Source: Lachnospiraceae bacterium (lineage in GTDB: Bacteria > Bacillota_A > Clostridia > Lachnospirales > Lachnospiraceae). From it: a stretch of 33,721 nt of DNA. Each line of letters begins with the position of its first letter. Position 1 is the first letter of the stretch. A model generated the notes under the pieces. The model did not search any database. It saw nothing but the letters and a program-made list of their open reading frames with translations, and had not been told where the DNA came from. The stretch spans positions 1 through 33,721 of the forward strand of contig JAFXDD010000044.1 of NCBI GenBank assembly GCA_017516285.1, given 5' to 3'. This document shows positions 24,085 through 33,636 of this stretch, in pieces. The position numbers and the translations under genes were made by a program.

Positions 24085-24678
24085 ATGAAAATAATAGGAA
24101 TTACAGGCGGTGTGGGCAGTGGCAAATCAGCTCTCCTTGCCGCCATACAAGAGGAATTTCGATGCAGAGTTCTTTTGGCAGACGAAATAGCACATTTTTT
24201 AAAGGAGCCGGGGCAAAGCTGTTATGAGCCGATTATAAAGCTTTTGGGAGAACAAATTCTGGACGAACAAGGTTTTATTGATAAAAAAAAGATGGCGGAT
24301 GTTATTTTTGGTGACAGCAGATTTTTAGAAGAAGTGAATAAGCTTGTACATCCGGCGGTAAAGCAATATATACTACAGTGTATAGAGGAGGAAAGACAGT
24401 GGGGGCTTTCGGACTTTGTATTCGTAGAGGCTGCTCTTTTTATCGAAGCAGGATATAGAGATATGGTGGATTCGCTATGGTATATTTATGCCTGTGAGGA
24501 GGCACGTATCAGGCGCCTTAAGGAAGGGCGTGGCTATACATTAGATAAAATTTATAGTATTATGGATAAACAATTAGAGGAGGAAGCATTTCGCAACGCA
24601 GCAGATGTGGTGATTGACAATAGTAATCGTTTGGAAGATGCTATGGTGCAGGTGCGTGCGGAACTTACAAAAGCATGA
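24085..24678 (+). CDS. coaE: Dephospho-CoA kinase
   Basis: A 197-residue P-loop kinase that phosphorylates the ribose 3'-hydroxyl of dephospho-CoA, the last step of CoA synthesis. The Walker A motif GGVGSGKS lies at 8-15, LLADEIAH is the base-contacting segment, and LVHPAVKQ and FVEAALFIEAGY are the usual family blocks. It starts 9 bp after polA, and its stop overlaps the start of the next gene by 4 bases (ATGA). Confidence 0.95.
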   Translation: MKIIGITGGVGSGKSALLAAIQEEFRCRVLLADEIAHFLKEPGQSCYEPIIKLLGEQILDEQGFIDKKKMADVIFGDSRFLEEVNKLVHPAVKQYILQCIEEERQWGLSDFVFVEAALFIEAGYRDMVDSLWYIYACEEARIRRLKEGRGYTLDKIYSIMDKQLEEEAFRNAADVVIDNSNRLEDAMVQVRAELTKA

Positions 24679-25475
24679 GATTATGTAGTATTGCCAGCGG
24701 CAGCAGCGGCAATTGTATATATGTAGGCAGTAAGCGAACCCATGTGTTAGTGGATGTGGGTATCAGCTGTAAGCGTATTGAGGAAGGCCTGAGGAAAGCT
24801 GAGCTTACAGGGCATGATTTGGCAGGGGTATTTATTACACACGAGCATAGTGACCATATTCAGGGACTGGGCGTACTTGCCAGAAAGTTCGGTATACCAA
24901 TGTATGCTACAAAAGGAACCATTGATGGGATTCTACACAGTGCCAAAAGCTTGGGAGAATATGATACGGGGCTTTTCAGAGAGGTGATACCGGATGAGGA
25001 TGTTCAGTTAGGGGATATGACCATTCATCCTTTCCGCATTCCACATGATGCCAATGAGCCTTGTGGATACCGATTTGAAAGTGAGGGCAGCAAAGCAGCA
25101 ATCGCTACGGATATGGGGACCTTCAGCCCTTATATTGTAGAAAATTTGCAGGGAGTAAATGCTATTTTGCTGGAGGCCAATCATGATGTGCGCATGTTAC
25201 AGGCGGGTCCTTATACCTATGCCTTGAAGCAGCGTATTTTAAGTGACAGGGGGCATTTGTCCAATGATAACAGTGGTCTTCTTTTAAATAAAATTCTGCA
25301 TGATGATTTAAAGCATATTTTGTTGGGGCATTTAAGCCGTGAAAATAATATGCCCGAGTTGGCTTTTGAAACGGTAAAGCTGGAAATTAATGCAGCAGAT
25401 ACCCCATACAAGGCAGAGGCGCTTAATTTGCGTGTGGCCAGCAGAAATGAAGTGGGAGAAGTGCTTGATTTTTGA
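24675..25475 (+). CDS. MBL-fold metallohydrolase, WalJ/YycJ-type
   Basis: A 266-residue metallo-beta-lactamase-fold hydrolase. The metal motif HEHSDH is at 56-61, with ASGSSGN at 8-14. Later ligands come from HDANEPCGYRF, ATDMGTFSP and LLGHLSRENN. WalJ/YycJ homologues act in Bacillus in coordination of cell division or DNA replication and in DNA exonuclease activity. The precise role here is inference from the family. It overlaps coaE by 4 bases, so polA, coaE and this gene form one unit. Confidence 0.88.
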   Translation: MRLCSIASGSSGNCIYVGSKRTHVLVDVGISCKRIEEGLRKAELTGHDLAGVFITHEHSDHIQGLGVLARKFGIPMYATKGTIDGILHSAKSLGEYDTGLFREVIPDEDVQLGDMTIHPFRIPHDANEPCGYRFESEGSKAAIATDMGTFSPYIVENLQGVNAILLEANHDVRMLQAGPYTYALKQRILSDRGHLSNDNSGLLLNKILHDDLKHILLGHLSRENNMPELAFETVKLEINAADTPYKAEALNLRVASRNEVGEVLDF

Positions 25476-25521
25476 TTGTATTTGGTATATGATATATGAA
25501 AATTGAAAGGAATATTTTACA

Positions 25522-25794
25522 ATGAAGAAAGCAATTATTACAGTGGTTGGCAAGGATACCGTAGGTATTATTGCAAGAGTTTGTACATATTTAGCAGAGG
25601 AGAAAATTAACATTCTGGATATCTCCCAGACTATTGTACAGGGATATTTTAATATGATGATGGTAGTGGATATTTCCGGTGCTGTAAAGAGTTTTGGTCA
25701 GGTGGTTACGGAGCTGGATGAGTTGGGTCAAAATATCGGTGTTGTGATAAAGTGTCAGAAGGAAGAGATTTTTGACAGTATGCACAGAATTTAG
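25522..25794 (+). CDS. ACT domain-containing protein (UPF0237)
   Basis: A 90-residue single ACT domain: MKKAIITVVGKDTVGIIARV, then INILDISQTIVQGYFNMMMV. The family is thought to sense a small ligand such as an amino acid; the ligand is unknown. The ribosome site is AAAGGA upstream of ATG 25522. It is followed 54 bp later by a DUF711 protein, a conserved partner across Firmicutes, and the two are probably functionally linked. Confidence 0.9.
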   Translation: MKKAIITVVGKDTVGIIARVCTYLAEEKINILDISQTIVQGYFNMMMVVDISGAVKSFGQVVTELDELGQNIGVVIKCQKEEIFDSMHRI

Positions 25795-25848
25795 TGAAAG
25801 TTACAAGGATAGACTTAAAGACGGGATTTTGTTTGGAGAGGAAAGAAC

Positions 25849-27213
25849 ATGATTAATATCAGGGAAGTAACAGAAACCAATGACATGATTGAGAAGGAGA
25901 TGCTGGATGTTCGTACAATTACTATGGGTATCAGCCTTTTAGACTGCATTGATTCTGATTTAAAGCTCTTAAATGAGAAGATTTACCAGAAAATTTATCG
26001 TTCCGCAAAGGACTTGGTGGCAGTTGGAGAGGAGATTTCCAGAGAATATGGTATTCCTATTGTGAATAAACGTATCAGTGTTACTCCTATAGCTTTAGTA
26101 GGCGGTGCAGCCTGCAAAACTTCTGAGGATTTCGTGAGCATTGCAAATACGTTGGATAAGGTGGCTAAGGAGGTTGGAGTTAACTTTATCGGTGGATATT
26201 CCGCACTTGTTTCTAAGGGTATGACGCCGGCCGAGGAAATGTTAATTCGTTCCATTCCACAGGCTTTGGCATGTACAGAGCGCGTATGCAGCTCCGTAAA
26301 TGTGGGTTCTACCAAGACAGGTATTAATATGGACGCGGTCAAGCTGATGGGTGAGATTATTAAAGAAACAGCAGAGTATACCAAGGACAAGGATTCTCTT
26401 GGCTGTGCCAAGCTGGTAGTATTTTGTAACGCACCGGATGATAATCCGTTTATGGCAGGTGCTTTCCATGGGGTGACGGAGGCCGACAGAATTATTAATG
26501 TTGGTGTTTCAGGTCCCGGTGTAGTAAAGACTGCCCTGCAAAAGGTACGTGGTGAAAGTTTTGAAGTACTGTGTGAAACCATTAAGAAAACAGCCTTTAA
26601 AGTAACCCGTGTAGGTCAGCTGGTAGCAAAGGAAGCCAGTGAAAGACTGGGAGTACCATTTGGTATTGTAGACCTGTCTTTGGCTCCGACACCGGCAGTA
26701 GGTGATTCTGTGGCGGATATTTTGTGTGAAATTGGTTTAGAATATGCAGGAGCACCTGGTACTACTGCAGCACTTGCACTTTTAAATGACCAGGTAAAGA
26801 AGGGCGGTGTTATGGCTTCTTCTTATGTAGGTGGCTTAAGTGGTGCCTTTATTCCGGTAAGTGAGGATCAGGGCATGATAGATGCTGTTGCCATTGGCGC
26901 ACTAAGTCTTGAGAAGCTGGAAGCGATGACCTGTGTATGCAGTGTAGGTCTGGATATGATAGCCATTCCGGGAGATACGAAAGCTACGACTATTTCAGGC
27001 ATTATTGCAGATGAAATGGCTATCGGTATGATTAACCAAAAGACGACTGCCGTACGTCTGATTCCTGTTATCGGAAAGGGAGTAGGGGAGACTGTTGAGT
27101 TTGGCGGTTTGCTTGGTTATGCTCCGGTTATGCCTGTGAATGGTTTTTCTTGTGACGCCTTTGTAAATCGCGGCGGCAGAATACCGGCACCAATTCATAG
27201 TTTTAAAAATTAA
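25849..27213 (+). CDS. PFL-family protein (DUF711, UPF0210)
   Basis: A 454-residue protein that matches the DUF711 family over its full length, starting [20 protein letters not shown] and including [12 protein letters not shown] near the end. The fold is related to the pyruvate formate-lyase barrel, but the glycyl-radical loop typical of true PFL is not evident, and no reaction is known. The ribosome site is GAGAGGAAAG before ATG 25849. It is predicted cytoplasmic. Its stable pairing with the ACT protein upstream is the best clue to function. Confidence 0.9.
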   Translation: MINIREVTETNDMIEKEMLDVRTITMGISLLDCIDSDLKLLNEKIYQKIYRSAKDLVAVGEEISREYGIPIVNKRISVTPIALVGGAACKTSEDFVSIANTLDKVAKEVGVNFIGGYSALVSKGMTPAEEMLIRSIPQALACTERVCSSVNVGSTKTGINMDAVKLMGEIIKETAEYTKDKDSLGCAKLVVFCNAPDDNPFMAGAFHGVTEADRIINVGVSGPGVVKTALQKVRGESFEVLCETIKKTAFKVTRVGQLVAKEASERLGVPFGIVDLSLAPTPAVGDSVADILCEIGLEYAGAPGTTAALALLNDQVKKGGVMASSYVGGLSGAFIPVSEDQGMIDAVAIGALSLEKLEAMTCVCSVGLDMIAIPGDTKATTISGIIADEMAIGMINQKTTAVRLIPVIGKGVGETVEFGGLLGYAPVMPVNGFSCDAFVNRGGRIPAPIHSFKN

Positions 27214-27224
27214 GTTGAGGTTTT

Positions 27225-28595
27225 ATGTATAAAAAGAAAAAAGAACTGTCCACAACTCAGGTAATTATGTTGGGCTTTCTGGCAGTTATTCTAATCGGGG
27301 CGTTGTTGCTAATGCTTCCGATTTGCTCCAGCGAAGGGACATTTACATCCTTTTTAACCTGTTTGTTTACTGCTACTACGTCTGTATGCGTTACAGGCTT
27401 AGTAGTAGTGGATACTTATGCCCACTGGAGTACTATGGGACATATAGTAATATTGTTACTAATACAGTGTGGAGGCTTGGGAGTAGTAACTTTAAGTACA
27501 TACATCCTGACCTTGCTTGGTCAGAAGATTGGCTTAAAGCAAAGACTACTCTTGGAAGACGCACTGAATTTAGATACCATGTCCGGACTGATTCGTTTTA
27601 TAAAAAAGGTATTAGTGGGTACATTTCTGGTGGAAGGTGTAGGCGCGCTGATGTATATGCTTGTGTTTGTACCGCAGATGGGACCAAAGGGTATTTGGAT
27701 ATCTGTATTTAATTCTGTGTCTGCTTTTTGCAATGCAGGTATTGATATTATTGGTCCTGCTTCTCTGGCACCATATGTAGCAAATCCTATTATAAATATT
27801 ACTACCATGCTGTTGATTATCATTGGTGGTATCGGTTTTGTTGTTTGGTGGGATGTTTTGGATGTGGTGAAGCGCTATAAGAAAGGCACGATACATCGAA
27901 GGCATATTTGGAGCAAATTGCGACTGCATAGCAAAATTGTGCTTTCTGCTACAGCAGGGCTTTTGTTAGCAGGTTTCTTTATGGTATTGATTTTGGAGTG
28001 GAGTAATCCTGAGACCCTGGGACCTTTAAGTGTTCCGGTTAAGCTGCAGGCAGCCTTGTTTCAGTCTGTTACACTTAGAACAGCAGGTTTTTTCACTATC
28101 TCTCAAAAAGGATTATATAACAGTACCGCATTTTTGTGTTTGATCTTTATGTTTGTTGGTGGTTCACCGGTGGGTACGGCAGGCGGTATCAAGACCACCA
28201 CGGCTGCAGTTCTGTTTGTTGCTACATGGTCTACCATAAAAGGTATGGATTATACCGGAGTGTTTAAACGCAAAATAAATCCGGCTACGGTGCGCAAGGC
28301 ACTGTCTGTTACCATAATCAGTTTTTCTGCCGCTTTGTTGGCATTGATATTAATACTGACCTTTTGCAAGGGTGATTTTATGGACTTAAGCTTTGAAGTG
28401 TTTAGTGCCATTGGTACGGTGGGACTGACCCGTGGCGTTACGTCTTCACTGAATGCTATCGGGCAGATTATTATTATAGTATGTATGTATTTAGGACGGA
28501 CAGGACCGATTTCCCTTGTGATTGCATTAAATCATATTAAAGGCAGACAAACAGGTAAAATCGAGTATCCGGAAGAAAGTATTACCGTAGGCTAG
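27225..28595 (+). CDS. ktrB: Potassium uptake channel subunit, KtrB/TrkH family
   Basis: A 456-residue membrane protein built of four M1-P-M2 repeats. Pore-loop signatures can be seen in order: TTSVCVTGLV, SAFCNAGID, TLRTAGFFT and AIGTVGLTRG, each with the selectivity-filter glycine. Hydrophobic helices lie on both sides of each. It imports potassium, driven by the sodium or proton gradient or as a gated channel. The regulatory subunit gene follows 10 bp after the stop. Confidence 0.93.
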   Translation: MYKKKKELSTTQVIMLGFLAVILIGALLLMLPICSSEGTFTSFLTCLFTATTSVCVTGLVVVDTYAHWSTMGHIVILLLIQCGGLGVVTLSTYILTLLGQKIGLKQRLLLEDALNLDTMSGLIRFIKKVLVGTFLVEGVGALMYMLVFVPQMGPKGIWISVFNSVSAFCNAGIDIIGPASLAPYVANPIINITTMLLIIIGGIGFVVWWDVLDVVKRYKKGTIHRRHIWSKLRLHSKIVLSATAGLLLAGFFMVLILEWSNPETLGPLSVPVKLQAALFQSVTLRTAGFFTISQKGLYNSTAFLCLIFMFVGGSPVGTAGGIKTTTAAVLFVATWSTIKGMDYTGVFKRKINPATVRKALSVTIISFSAALLALILILTFCKGDFMDLSFEVFSAIGTVGLTRGVTSSLNAIGQIIIIVCMYLGRTGPISLVIALNHIKGRQTGKIEYPEESITVG

Positions 28596-28605
28596 AGGAG
28601 GTAAC

Positions 28606-29265
28606 ATGAGTAAAAATAATTCTTATGCAGTTATTGGTATGGGGCGTTTCGGGACTGCTGTGGCTATGGAGCTTGCAAACAGCGGTGCAGATGTCCTGGC
28701 TGTAGATATAAACGAAGAGCGAGTTCGTGCTATTTCAGAGCATGTGACCTGTGCTGTAAAGGCTGATATATCAGATGCGGAGACCGTAGCCAGTCTGGGG
28801 CTTGGTAACATGGATGCAGTGGTGGTAGCTATGACACGTAGTATGGATGCCTCCATTTTGGCAACCATTTCTGCAAAGGAAAGTGGGGCGAAATATGTCA
28901 TTGCAAAGGCCCAAAATGAAATGCATGCTAAAATTCTGACAAAGGTTGGTGCTGATAAGGTGATTGTACCGGAGAAAGAGAGTGGAAGACGCATTGCTAA
29001 GAATCTGGTTAATGGGAATTTTCTGGATTTCTTTGAGTTGTCTGACCGCATCAGCATGGTGGAAATTCCTGTGCAGGAAGAATGGATTGGCTTTAATCTG
29101 AGAGAGTTGGATTTTAGACGTAAATACAGCGTAAACGTTATTGCTTACGAAGCCAATGGAAAGGATTTGATTGTAAATATTCCACCGGATATGCCTCTTG
29201 ATAAAGGAACCATCTGGATAACCGGTATGGTGGAGGATGTGTCCAGGGTGATGAAAAAATCGTAG
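28606..29265 (+). CDS. ktrA: Potassium uptake regulatory subunit, KtrA/TrkA RCK protein
   Basis: A 219-residue cytoplasmic protein. The N-terminal RCK_N Rossmann domain has the dinucleotide motif GMGRFG (residues 11-16) and binds NAD(H) or ATP/ADP. The C-terminal RCK_C domain (about 140-219) begins near ISMVEIPVQEEWIGFNLREL and usually binds cyclic di-AMP or another regulator in Firmicutes. It forms a ring under KtrB and gates potassium entry. The ribosome site GAGGAGG overlaps the end of ktrB, so expression is coupled. Confidence 0.93.
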   Translation: MSKNNSYAVIGMGRFGTAVAMELANSGADVLAVDINEERVRAISEHVTCAVKADISDAETVASLGLGNMDAVVVAMTRSMDASILATISAKESGAKYVIAKAQNEMHAKILTKVGADKVIVPEKESGRRIAKNLVNGNFLDFFELSDRISMVEIPVQEEWIGFNLRELDFRRKYSVNVIAYEANGKDLIVNIPPDMPLDKGTIWITGMVEDVSRVMKKS

Positions 29266-29271
29266 ATAAAG

Positions 29272-29304
29272 GGTCATTCTGTTAAGCTGATTAGCAGAAT
29301 GAAC
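29272..29304. terminator. Hairpin between convergent ktrA and tmcAL
   Basis: TCATTCTG (29274-29281) and CAGAATGA (29295-29302) form an 8-bp perfect stem with a 13-nt loop. It lies between convergent genes and may terminate both transcripts, although the T-runs on either side are poor. Confidence 0.55.
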
Positions 29305-29309
29305 TTAAT

Positions 29310-30602
29310 TTATAGCATAATAATCTGTTTTTGCATTTCATGGGTCGTTTTTATACCGGACTTTTGTTGTAACACACTGTCATAAATATGTGCTGCTTTA
29401 ATATCCAGATTTAGGAGCTGGTACGCTTCGGGCATAAGCTGGGCTTCACAATCAGCAAGCTTGGAGATTAGCGGAATGTCAGTCTTTTTTTTGATTTCAG
29501 ACAGAAGCGGAGCAGATGCTCTGCGGAAGCCTAAAATTCTGGCATATGGTACAGGCTTGTGCACATCGTGGGTATCTGTCTTAATATCCAGTAAAATATG
29601 CATCAAGGTACGGCATACCCTTGCGTAGGTGGTATCCTTGGTCCAAAGTAGGTTGGCAAATTGAGTGAAATCTGTAAATGCCGGCAAGTGTTTTGAAATT
29701 TTATTGGCAAATTCAGTCGTTACTTCCCAAAAGTCTGTCAGGCTTTCCGGCGGCAGGCTTAATAATTTATAGTGCAGTAGATTATTGAAGTCGCCCGGGA
29801 AAATCAGACGGTTCTTGGTAAAACCTTCTTTTAAAGCCGTGACAGTAAATGCAGGTACCATTTCGGATAAGTCAGGGCAGGTGTCAGAAGCTTCAAGGCA
29901 TTCTCTGATTGCTGTAGCGGAAGAGAAGTCTCCCGGACAGGTGTCTAAATATGCTTGACCCTGTCTTTTTATGGTTACAGGCTGTATAGAGCTGTCCAGA
30001 CGATATAACGCCTTTAAATACTCCAGTGCCAGCATATTATTGGACATGCTGTCCAATACGGACAAATCCAGTCCGGGATAGGCTTGCTGTAGTGCATAGG
30101 TACGTGCTGCAGGGTGCGTCAGTCCCTGTTTTAAGGCTGTCTGATACGTCCGATGGTAAGCGGAAATGCTACAGACGGTTTGGAGTGGTTTGAAAAATGC
30201 TGTTTTGGCTGGGGATATGTCCGATGCCAGGGAAATCTGCTCAGAATTTAATACCCGCGCGATTTCTTTAAGCTTATCCAGAGCTCCAGCTTCGGTTCCG
30301 AAACTGAGAGTATTTACACAACCTAACTGATGCAGTAAGGATACAGCACCAAAGCCAAAGCCTTCACCACTGGATAAGGCATAGGAAACAGGTAACTCCA
30401 GCACCAGGTCACTGCCGGCTTCTAAGGCCATACGGGTACGGGTGTGCTTGTCAAGGATGGCCGGAAGCCCTCGTTGCACAAAATCTCCGCTAAGTACAGT
30501 GACAATGTAATCTGCACCTGTAAGGGCTTTGGTTTGGGTAATATGATATTGGTGTCCGAGGTGCAGAGGATTGTACTCTGCAATAATACCGCAAATTTGC
30601 AT
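29310..30602 (-). CDS. tmcAL: tRNA(Met) cytidine acetate ligase
   Basis: A 430-residue nucleotidyltransferase-fold enzyme (former YlbM). TmcAL activates acetate with ATP and acetylates the wobble cytidine (C34) of elongator tRNA-Met. The HxGH motif is His14-Leu-Gly-His17 in YNPLHLGHQYH, followed by SGDFVQRGLPAILDKHTR. The start is ATG at 30602, with GGAGG 5 nt upstream on the minus strand. An in-frame extension to 30662 would run into the pta promoter and has no ribosome site. It is divergent from pta, whose product lies on the acetate pathway. Confidence 0.93.
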   Translation of the reverse strand: MQICGIIAEYNPLHLGHQYHITQTKALTGADYIVTVLSGDFVQRGLPAILDKHTRTRMALEAGSDLVLELPVSYALSSGEGFGFGAVSLLHQLGCVNTLSFGTEAGALDKLKEIARVLNSEQISLASDISPAKTAFFKPLQTVCSISAYHRTYQTALKQGLTHPAARTYALQQAYPGLDLSVLDSMSNNMLALEYLKALYRLDSSIQPVTIKRQGQAYLDTCPGDFSSATAIRECLEASDTCPDLSEMVPAFTVTALKEGFTKNRLIFPGDFNNLLHYKLLSLPPESLTDFWEVTTEFANKISKHLPAFTDFTQFANLLWTKDTTYARVCRTLMHILLDIKTDTHDVHKPVPYARILGFRRASAPLLSEIKKKTDIPLISKLADCEAQLMPEAYQLLNLDIKAAHIYDSVLQQKSGIKTTHEMQKQIIML

Positions 30603-30662
30603 GATGGCCTCCAAAATGTTACGAATGTATTTCAAAATATACAATTTTACGAAAATAAGCAC

Positions 30663-30691
30663 TTGTGATTAAAATCTGTATTTAGTATAAT
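30663..30691 (+). promoter_or_regulatory. Promoter of pta-ackA
   Basis: TTGTGA (30663-30668), a 17-bp spacer and TATAAT (30686-30691) make a strong sigma-A promoter, 80 bp before the pta start codon. The leader of about 70 nt holds no fold that I could identify. Confidence 0.8.
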
Positions 30692-30771
30692 ATATTTATA
30701 AAGTTTGGACAAGATATGTCTAAGCAAATTTTACATATGGCTGGTGTGACCAGACCTGGAAGGAGTAAAGT

Positions 30772-31776
30772 ATGTCTTATATTGATTCCATTAAGGAAAG
30801 AGCAAAACAGAACAAGAAAACAATTTGTTTACCTGAAACAGAGGACAAGAGAACTCTCTTGGCAGCAGCAAAGGTATTAGAGGAAGGCATTGCTGATGTG
30901 GTTTTAGTTGGCAGCGAGGAAAAAGTCAAAGACAGCGCTGACTGGTTAAACATTGATTTATCAGGTGCTACTATTGTAGATCCTGCTACCTCTCCTAAGT
31001 TAGATGCATATGTTGAGTTGTTATACGAGACCAGAAAAGCTAAGGGCATGACCATGGAGAAGGCCAAAGAGTTATTATTAACCGACAATTTATTCTTCGG
31101 TGTTATGATGGTTAAGGCAGGGGATGCTGATGGTATGGTTGCAGGTGCATGTCATTCCACAGCCAACGTTCTTCGTCCGTCCTTACAGATTTTAAAGACT
31201 GCTCCTGGCACCAAGTTAGTATCTGCATTCTTCATTATGGCAGTTCCAAATTGTGATGCAGGTGAAAACGGCACATTTATTTTTGCAGACAGTGGTTTAA
31301 ACCAGGATCCAAATGCAGAGGAATTGGCTGCAATCGCAGATTCTTCCGCAAAGAGCTTCAAGGCACTGGTTGGTGATGAGCCGAGAGTTGCTATGCTTTC
31401 TCACTCTACAAAGGGTTCTGCAAAGCATGCTTTGGTTGACAAGGTAGTAGAAGCAACCAGAATTGCAAAGGAAACCTATCCGGATCTTAAGGTGGATGGT
31501 GAATTACAGTTAGATGCAGCTTTAGTTGACTCCGTAGCAAGCTCTAAGGCTCCGGACAGTGAAGTGGCAGGTAAGGCTAATGTGCTTATTTTCCCTAACT
31601 TAGATGCAGGTAATATCGGATACAAATTAGTTCAAAGACTTGCAAAGGCAGAAGCTTACGGACCAATTCTTCAGGGTATTGCAAAGCCGGTGAATGACTT
31701 AAGCCGTGGATGCAACTGGGAAGATATCGTTGGTGTAGTAGCTATAACAGCCGTACAGGCTCAGTTAGCTGATTAA
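30772..31776 (+). CDS. pta: Phosphate acetyltransferase
   Basis: A 334-residue single-domain Pta (PTA_PTB family), the short form without regulatory N-terminus. It converts acetyl-CoA and phosphate to acetyl phosphate and CoA. Signatures include ICLPETEDKRTLLAAAKVL near the start, VAGACHSTANVLRPSLQIL mid-protein, and MLSHSTKGSAKH. A GGAGT ribosome site precedes ATG 30772. It is paired with ackA, so together they yield ATP and acetate from fermentation. Confidence 0.97.
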   Translation: MSYIDSIKERAKQNKKTICLPETEDKRTLLAAAKVLEEGIADVVLVGSEEKVKDSADWLNIDLSGATIVDPATSPKLDAYVELLYETRKAKGMTMEKAKELLLTDNLFFGVMMVKAGDADGMVAGACHSTANVLRPSLQILKTAPGTKLVSAFFIMAVPNCDAGENGTFIFADSGLNQDPNAEELAAIADSSAKSFKALVGDEPRVAMLSHSTKGSAKHALVDKVVEATRIAKETYPDLKVDGELQLDAALVDSVASSKAPDSEVAGKANVLIFPNLDAGNIGYKLVQRLAKAEAYGPILQGIAKPVNDLSRGCNWEDIVGVVAITAVQAQLAD

Positions 31777-31824
31777 TATGGTAAAATAAGGCATATATCT
31801 ATATAGTGAAAGGAATTTAAAATT

Positions 31825-33021
31825 ATGAATATTTTAGTTATTAATTGTGGAAGTTCTTCTTTAAAGTATCAGCTTATTGATATGACTAACGAAACTGTAA
31901 CTGCAAAGGGTTTATGTGAAAGAATTGGTATCGAAGGCTCTAATCTTGTTCATCAGCAGGCAGGAAAGGGTAAAGTTGTTATTGAAAAGCCTATGCCGGA
32001 TCACAAGGTTGCTATCCAGATGGTATTAGATGCATTGGTTGACCCGGAGCATGGTGTTGTAAAGAGTGTTGATGAAATCTCAGCAGTTGGTCACCGTGTA
32101 GTACATGCAGGTACAAACTACAGCGATGCAGTTATTATCGATGAGGATGTTAAGCGAGTTATTAAGATTTGTTATGATTTGGCTCCTTTGCACAATCCTG
32201 CAAACCTTATGGGTATTGAGGCTTGTGAAGCAGCTATGCCTGGCAAGCCAAATGTAGCAGTTTGGGATACTGCTTTTGGTATGAGCATGGATGAAAAGGC
32301 ATATTTATATGCTATTCCATATGAATATTTTGATAAATACAGTGTTCGTCGCTATGGTTTCCACGGAACAAGCCATAAATTCGTTTCCGGTGAAGCTATC
32401 AAATTCGCAGGCTTAGATCCTGAAAAGGCAAAAGTAATCGTTTGTCACTTGGGTAATGGTGCCAGTGTTTCTGCTTCCATTGGCGGCAAATGCGTAGATA
32501 CCAGTATGGGTCTTACTCCATTGGAAGGTTTGATTATGGGTACCAGAAGTGGTGATATCGATGCCGGCGTTGTACAGTATATCTGCAACAAAGAGGGCAA
32601 GGATATCAACGAAGTATTAAATATTCTCAACAAGAAGTCCGGTCTTCTTGGTATGAGCGATGGTCTTTCCAGCGACTCCCGTGACATTATGAAGGCTGCA
32701 GCGGAAGGTAATCCTCGTGCTAAGGCTACAGCAGAAGCTTTTGAATATCGTGTTGCTAAGTACATCGGTGCTTACACAGCGGCAATGAATGGTGTTGATG
32801 CAATCTGCTTCACAGCCGGTATTGGTGAAAATGATAAGGCTGTTAGAAAGGGTATCTGCAGCTATTTAGGTTACCTGGGCATCGAAATTGACGATGAAGC
32901 AAACAATGTTCGTGGAGAGAAGAGAGTTATTTCCACAGCGGATTCTAAGGTAAAGGTTATGCTGCTTCCAACCAATGAAGAGCTTGCTATTGCAAGAGAA
33001 ACTTACAACCTTTGCAAATAA
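31825..33021 (+). CDS. ackA: Acetate kinase
   Basis: A 398-residue ASKHA-fold kinase that turns acetyl phosphate and ADP into acetate and ATP. N-terminal MNILVINCGSSSLKYQL, GHRVVHAG, DTAFG and the signature RYGFHGTSHKFV are all present, with the ATP-site GTRSGDID and GIGEND. The ribosome site AAAGGA lies upstream of ATG 31825. It follows pta by 48 bp, with no terminator or strong promoter visible in between. Confidence 0.97.
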   Translation: MNILVINCGSSSLKYQLIDMTNETVTAKGLCERIGIEGSNLVHQQAGKGKVVIEKPMPDHKVAIQMVLDALVDPEHGVVKSVDEISAVGHRVVHAGTNYSDAVIIDEDVKRVIKICYDLAPLHNPANLMGIEACEAAMPGKPNVAVWDTAFGMSMDEKAYLYAIPYEYFDKYSVRRYGFHGTSHKFVSGEAIKFAGLDPEKAKVIVCHLGNGASVSASIGGKCVDTSMGLTPLEGLIMGTRSGDIDAGVVQYICNKEGKDINEVLNILNKKSGLLGMSDGLSSDSRDIMKAAAEGNPRAKATAEAFEYRVAKYIGAYTAAMNGVDAICFTAGIGENDKAVRKGICSYLGYLGIEIDDEANNVRGEKRVISTADSKVKVMLLPTNEELAIARETYNLCK

Positions 33022-33055
33022 TCAGCTAAAAATTTAACAAAATCAAAATTTATCA

Positions 33056-33084
33056 TTGACAGTTAATGCCAAAATGTGTATAAT
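33056..33084 (+). promoter_or_regulatory. Consensus promoter of DUF177-rpmF
   Basis: TTGACA (33056-33061), a 17-bp spacer and TATAAT (33079-33084) match the sigma-A consensus exactly. The start codon of the DUF177 gene lies 25 bp after the -10 box. The exact match suggests high-level expression, as expected for a ribosomal protein operon. Confidence 0.92.
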
Positions 33085-33109
33085 CGATTAAGTGTGAATA
33101 GGAGATACT

Positions 33110-33634
33110 ATGTTTATTAACTTATCTGATGTTTTTCTTTCCCCGGGCAGACCGCTTCATGTAAGCTGTCCGATTGAGATGACTGAGATTCAAAATGGAT
33201 ATGAAAGCTTTTCTATTATAGAGAAGTCGGAGTTGAGGCTTACTGCCACTCATAAGAGCAGAGGCAGAGCATTGATTACAGGTTCAGCTTATATTATTGT
33301 TGATATGGTCTGTGACCGTTGCTTAAAGCCGGTGCCTGAACGAATTGACATATTCCTTGAACGTGAGGTTTTTTCTCCGGAGGTAGATGCAGGCGAGGAG
33401 ACTGAGGGCAATCTCGGCATTATGGAGGGATATCAGTTAAATGTAGAGAATCTTATATTCAATGAAATTTTGATGAACTGGCCTATGAAGGTATTGTGTA
33501 AAGCGGATTGCAAAGGAATTTGTAAAATGTGTGGCAAGGACCTCAACCTTGGGGAGTGCGAATGTGATACATTTGTACCGGACCCGAGAATGGCAGTGAT
33601 AAAAGATATCTTTAACGCGAATAAGGAGGTGTAA
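33110..33634 (+). CDS. DUF177 family protein (YceD/YlbN)
   Basis: A 174-residue protein of the YceD/YlbN family that regularly precedes rpmF. Cysteine pairs CDRC (68-71), then Cys129, Cys133, Cys137, Cys140, Cys149 and Cys151 suggest a zinc site in the second half. In Gram-negative bacteria and plants the family is linked to 23S rRNA accumulation and ribosome assembly, which is the likely role. The next gene, rpmF, starts 2 bp downstream, with a GGAGG ribosome site inside the last codons. Confidence 0.92.
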   Translation: MFINLSDVFLSPGRPLHVSCPIEMTEIQNGYESFSIIEKSELRLTATHKSRGRALITGSAYIIVDMVCDRCLKPVPERIDIFLEREVFSPEVDAGEETEGNLGIMEGYQLNVENLIFNEILMNWPMKVLCKADCKGICKMCGKDLNLGECECDTFVPDPRMAVIKDIFNANKEV

Positions 33635-33636
33635 CG

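Noticed and set aside
25995..26582. A 195-codon minus-strand frame opposite the DUF711 gene
   Set aside because: It is fully antisense to a strongly recognisable protein, has no ribosome site and no family resemblance.
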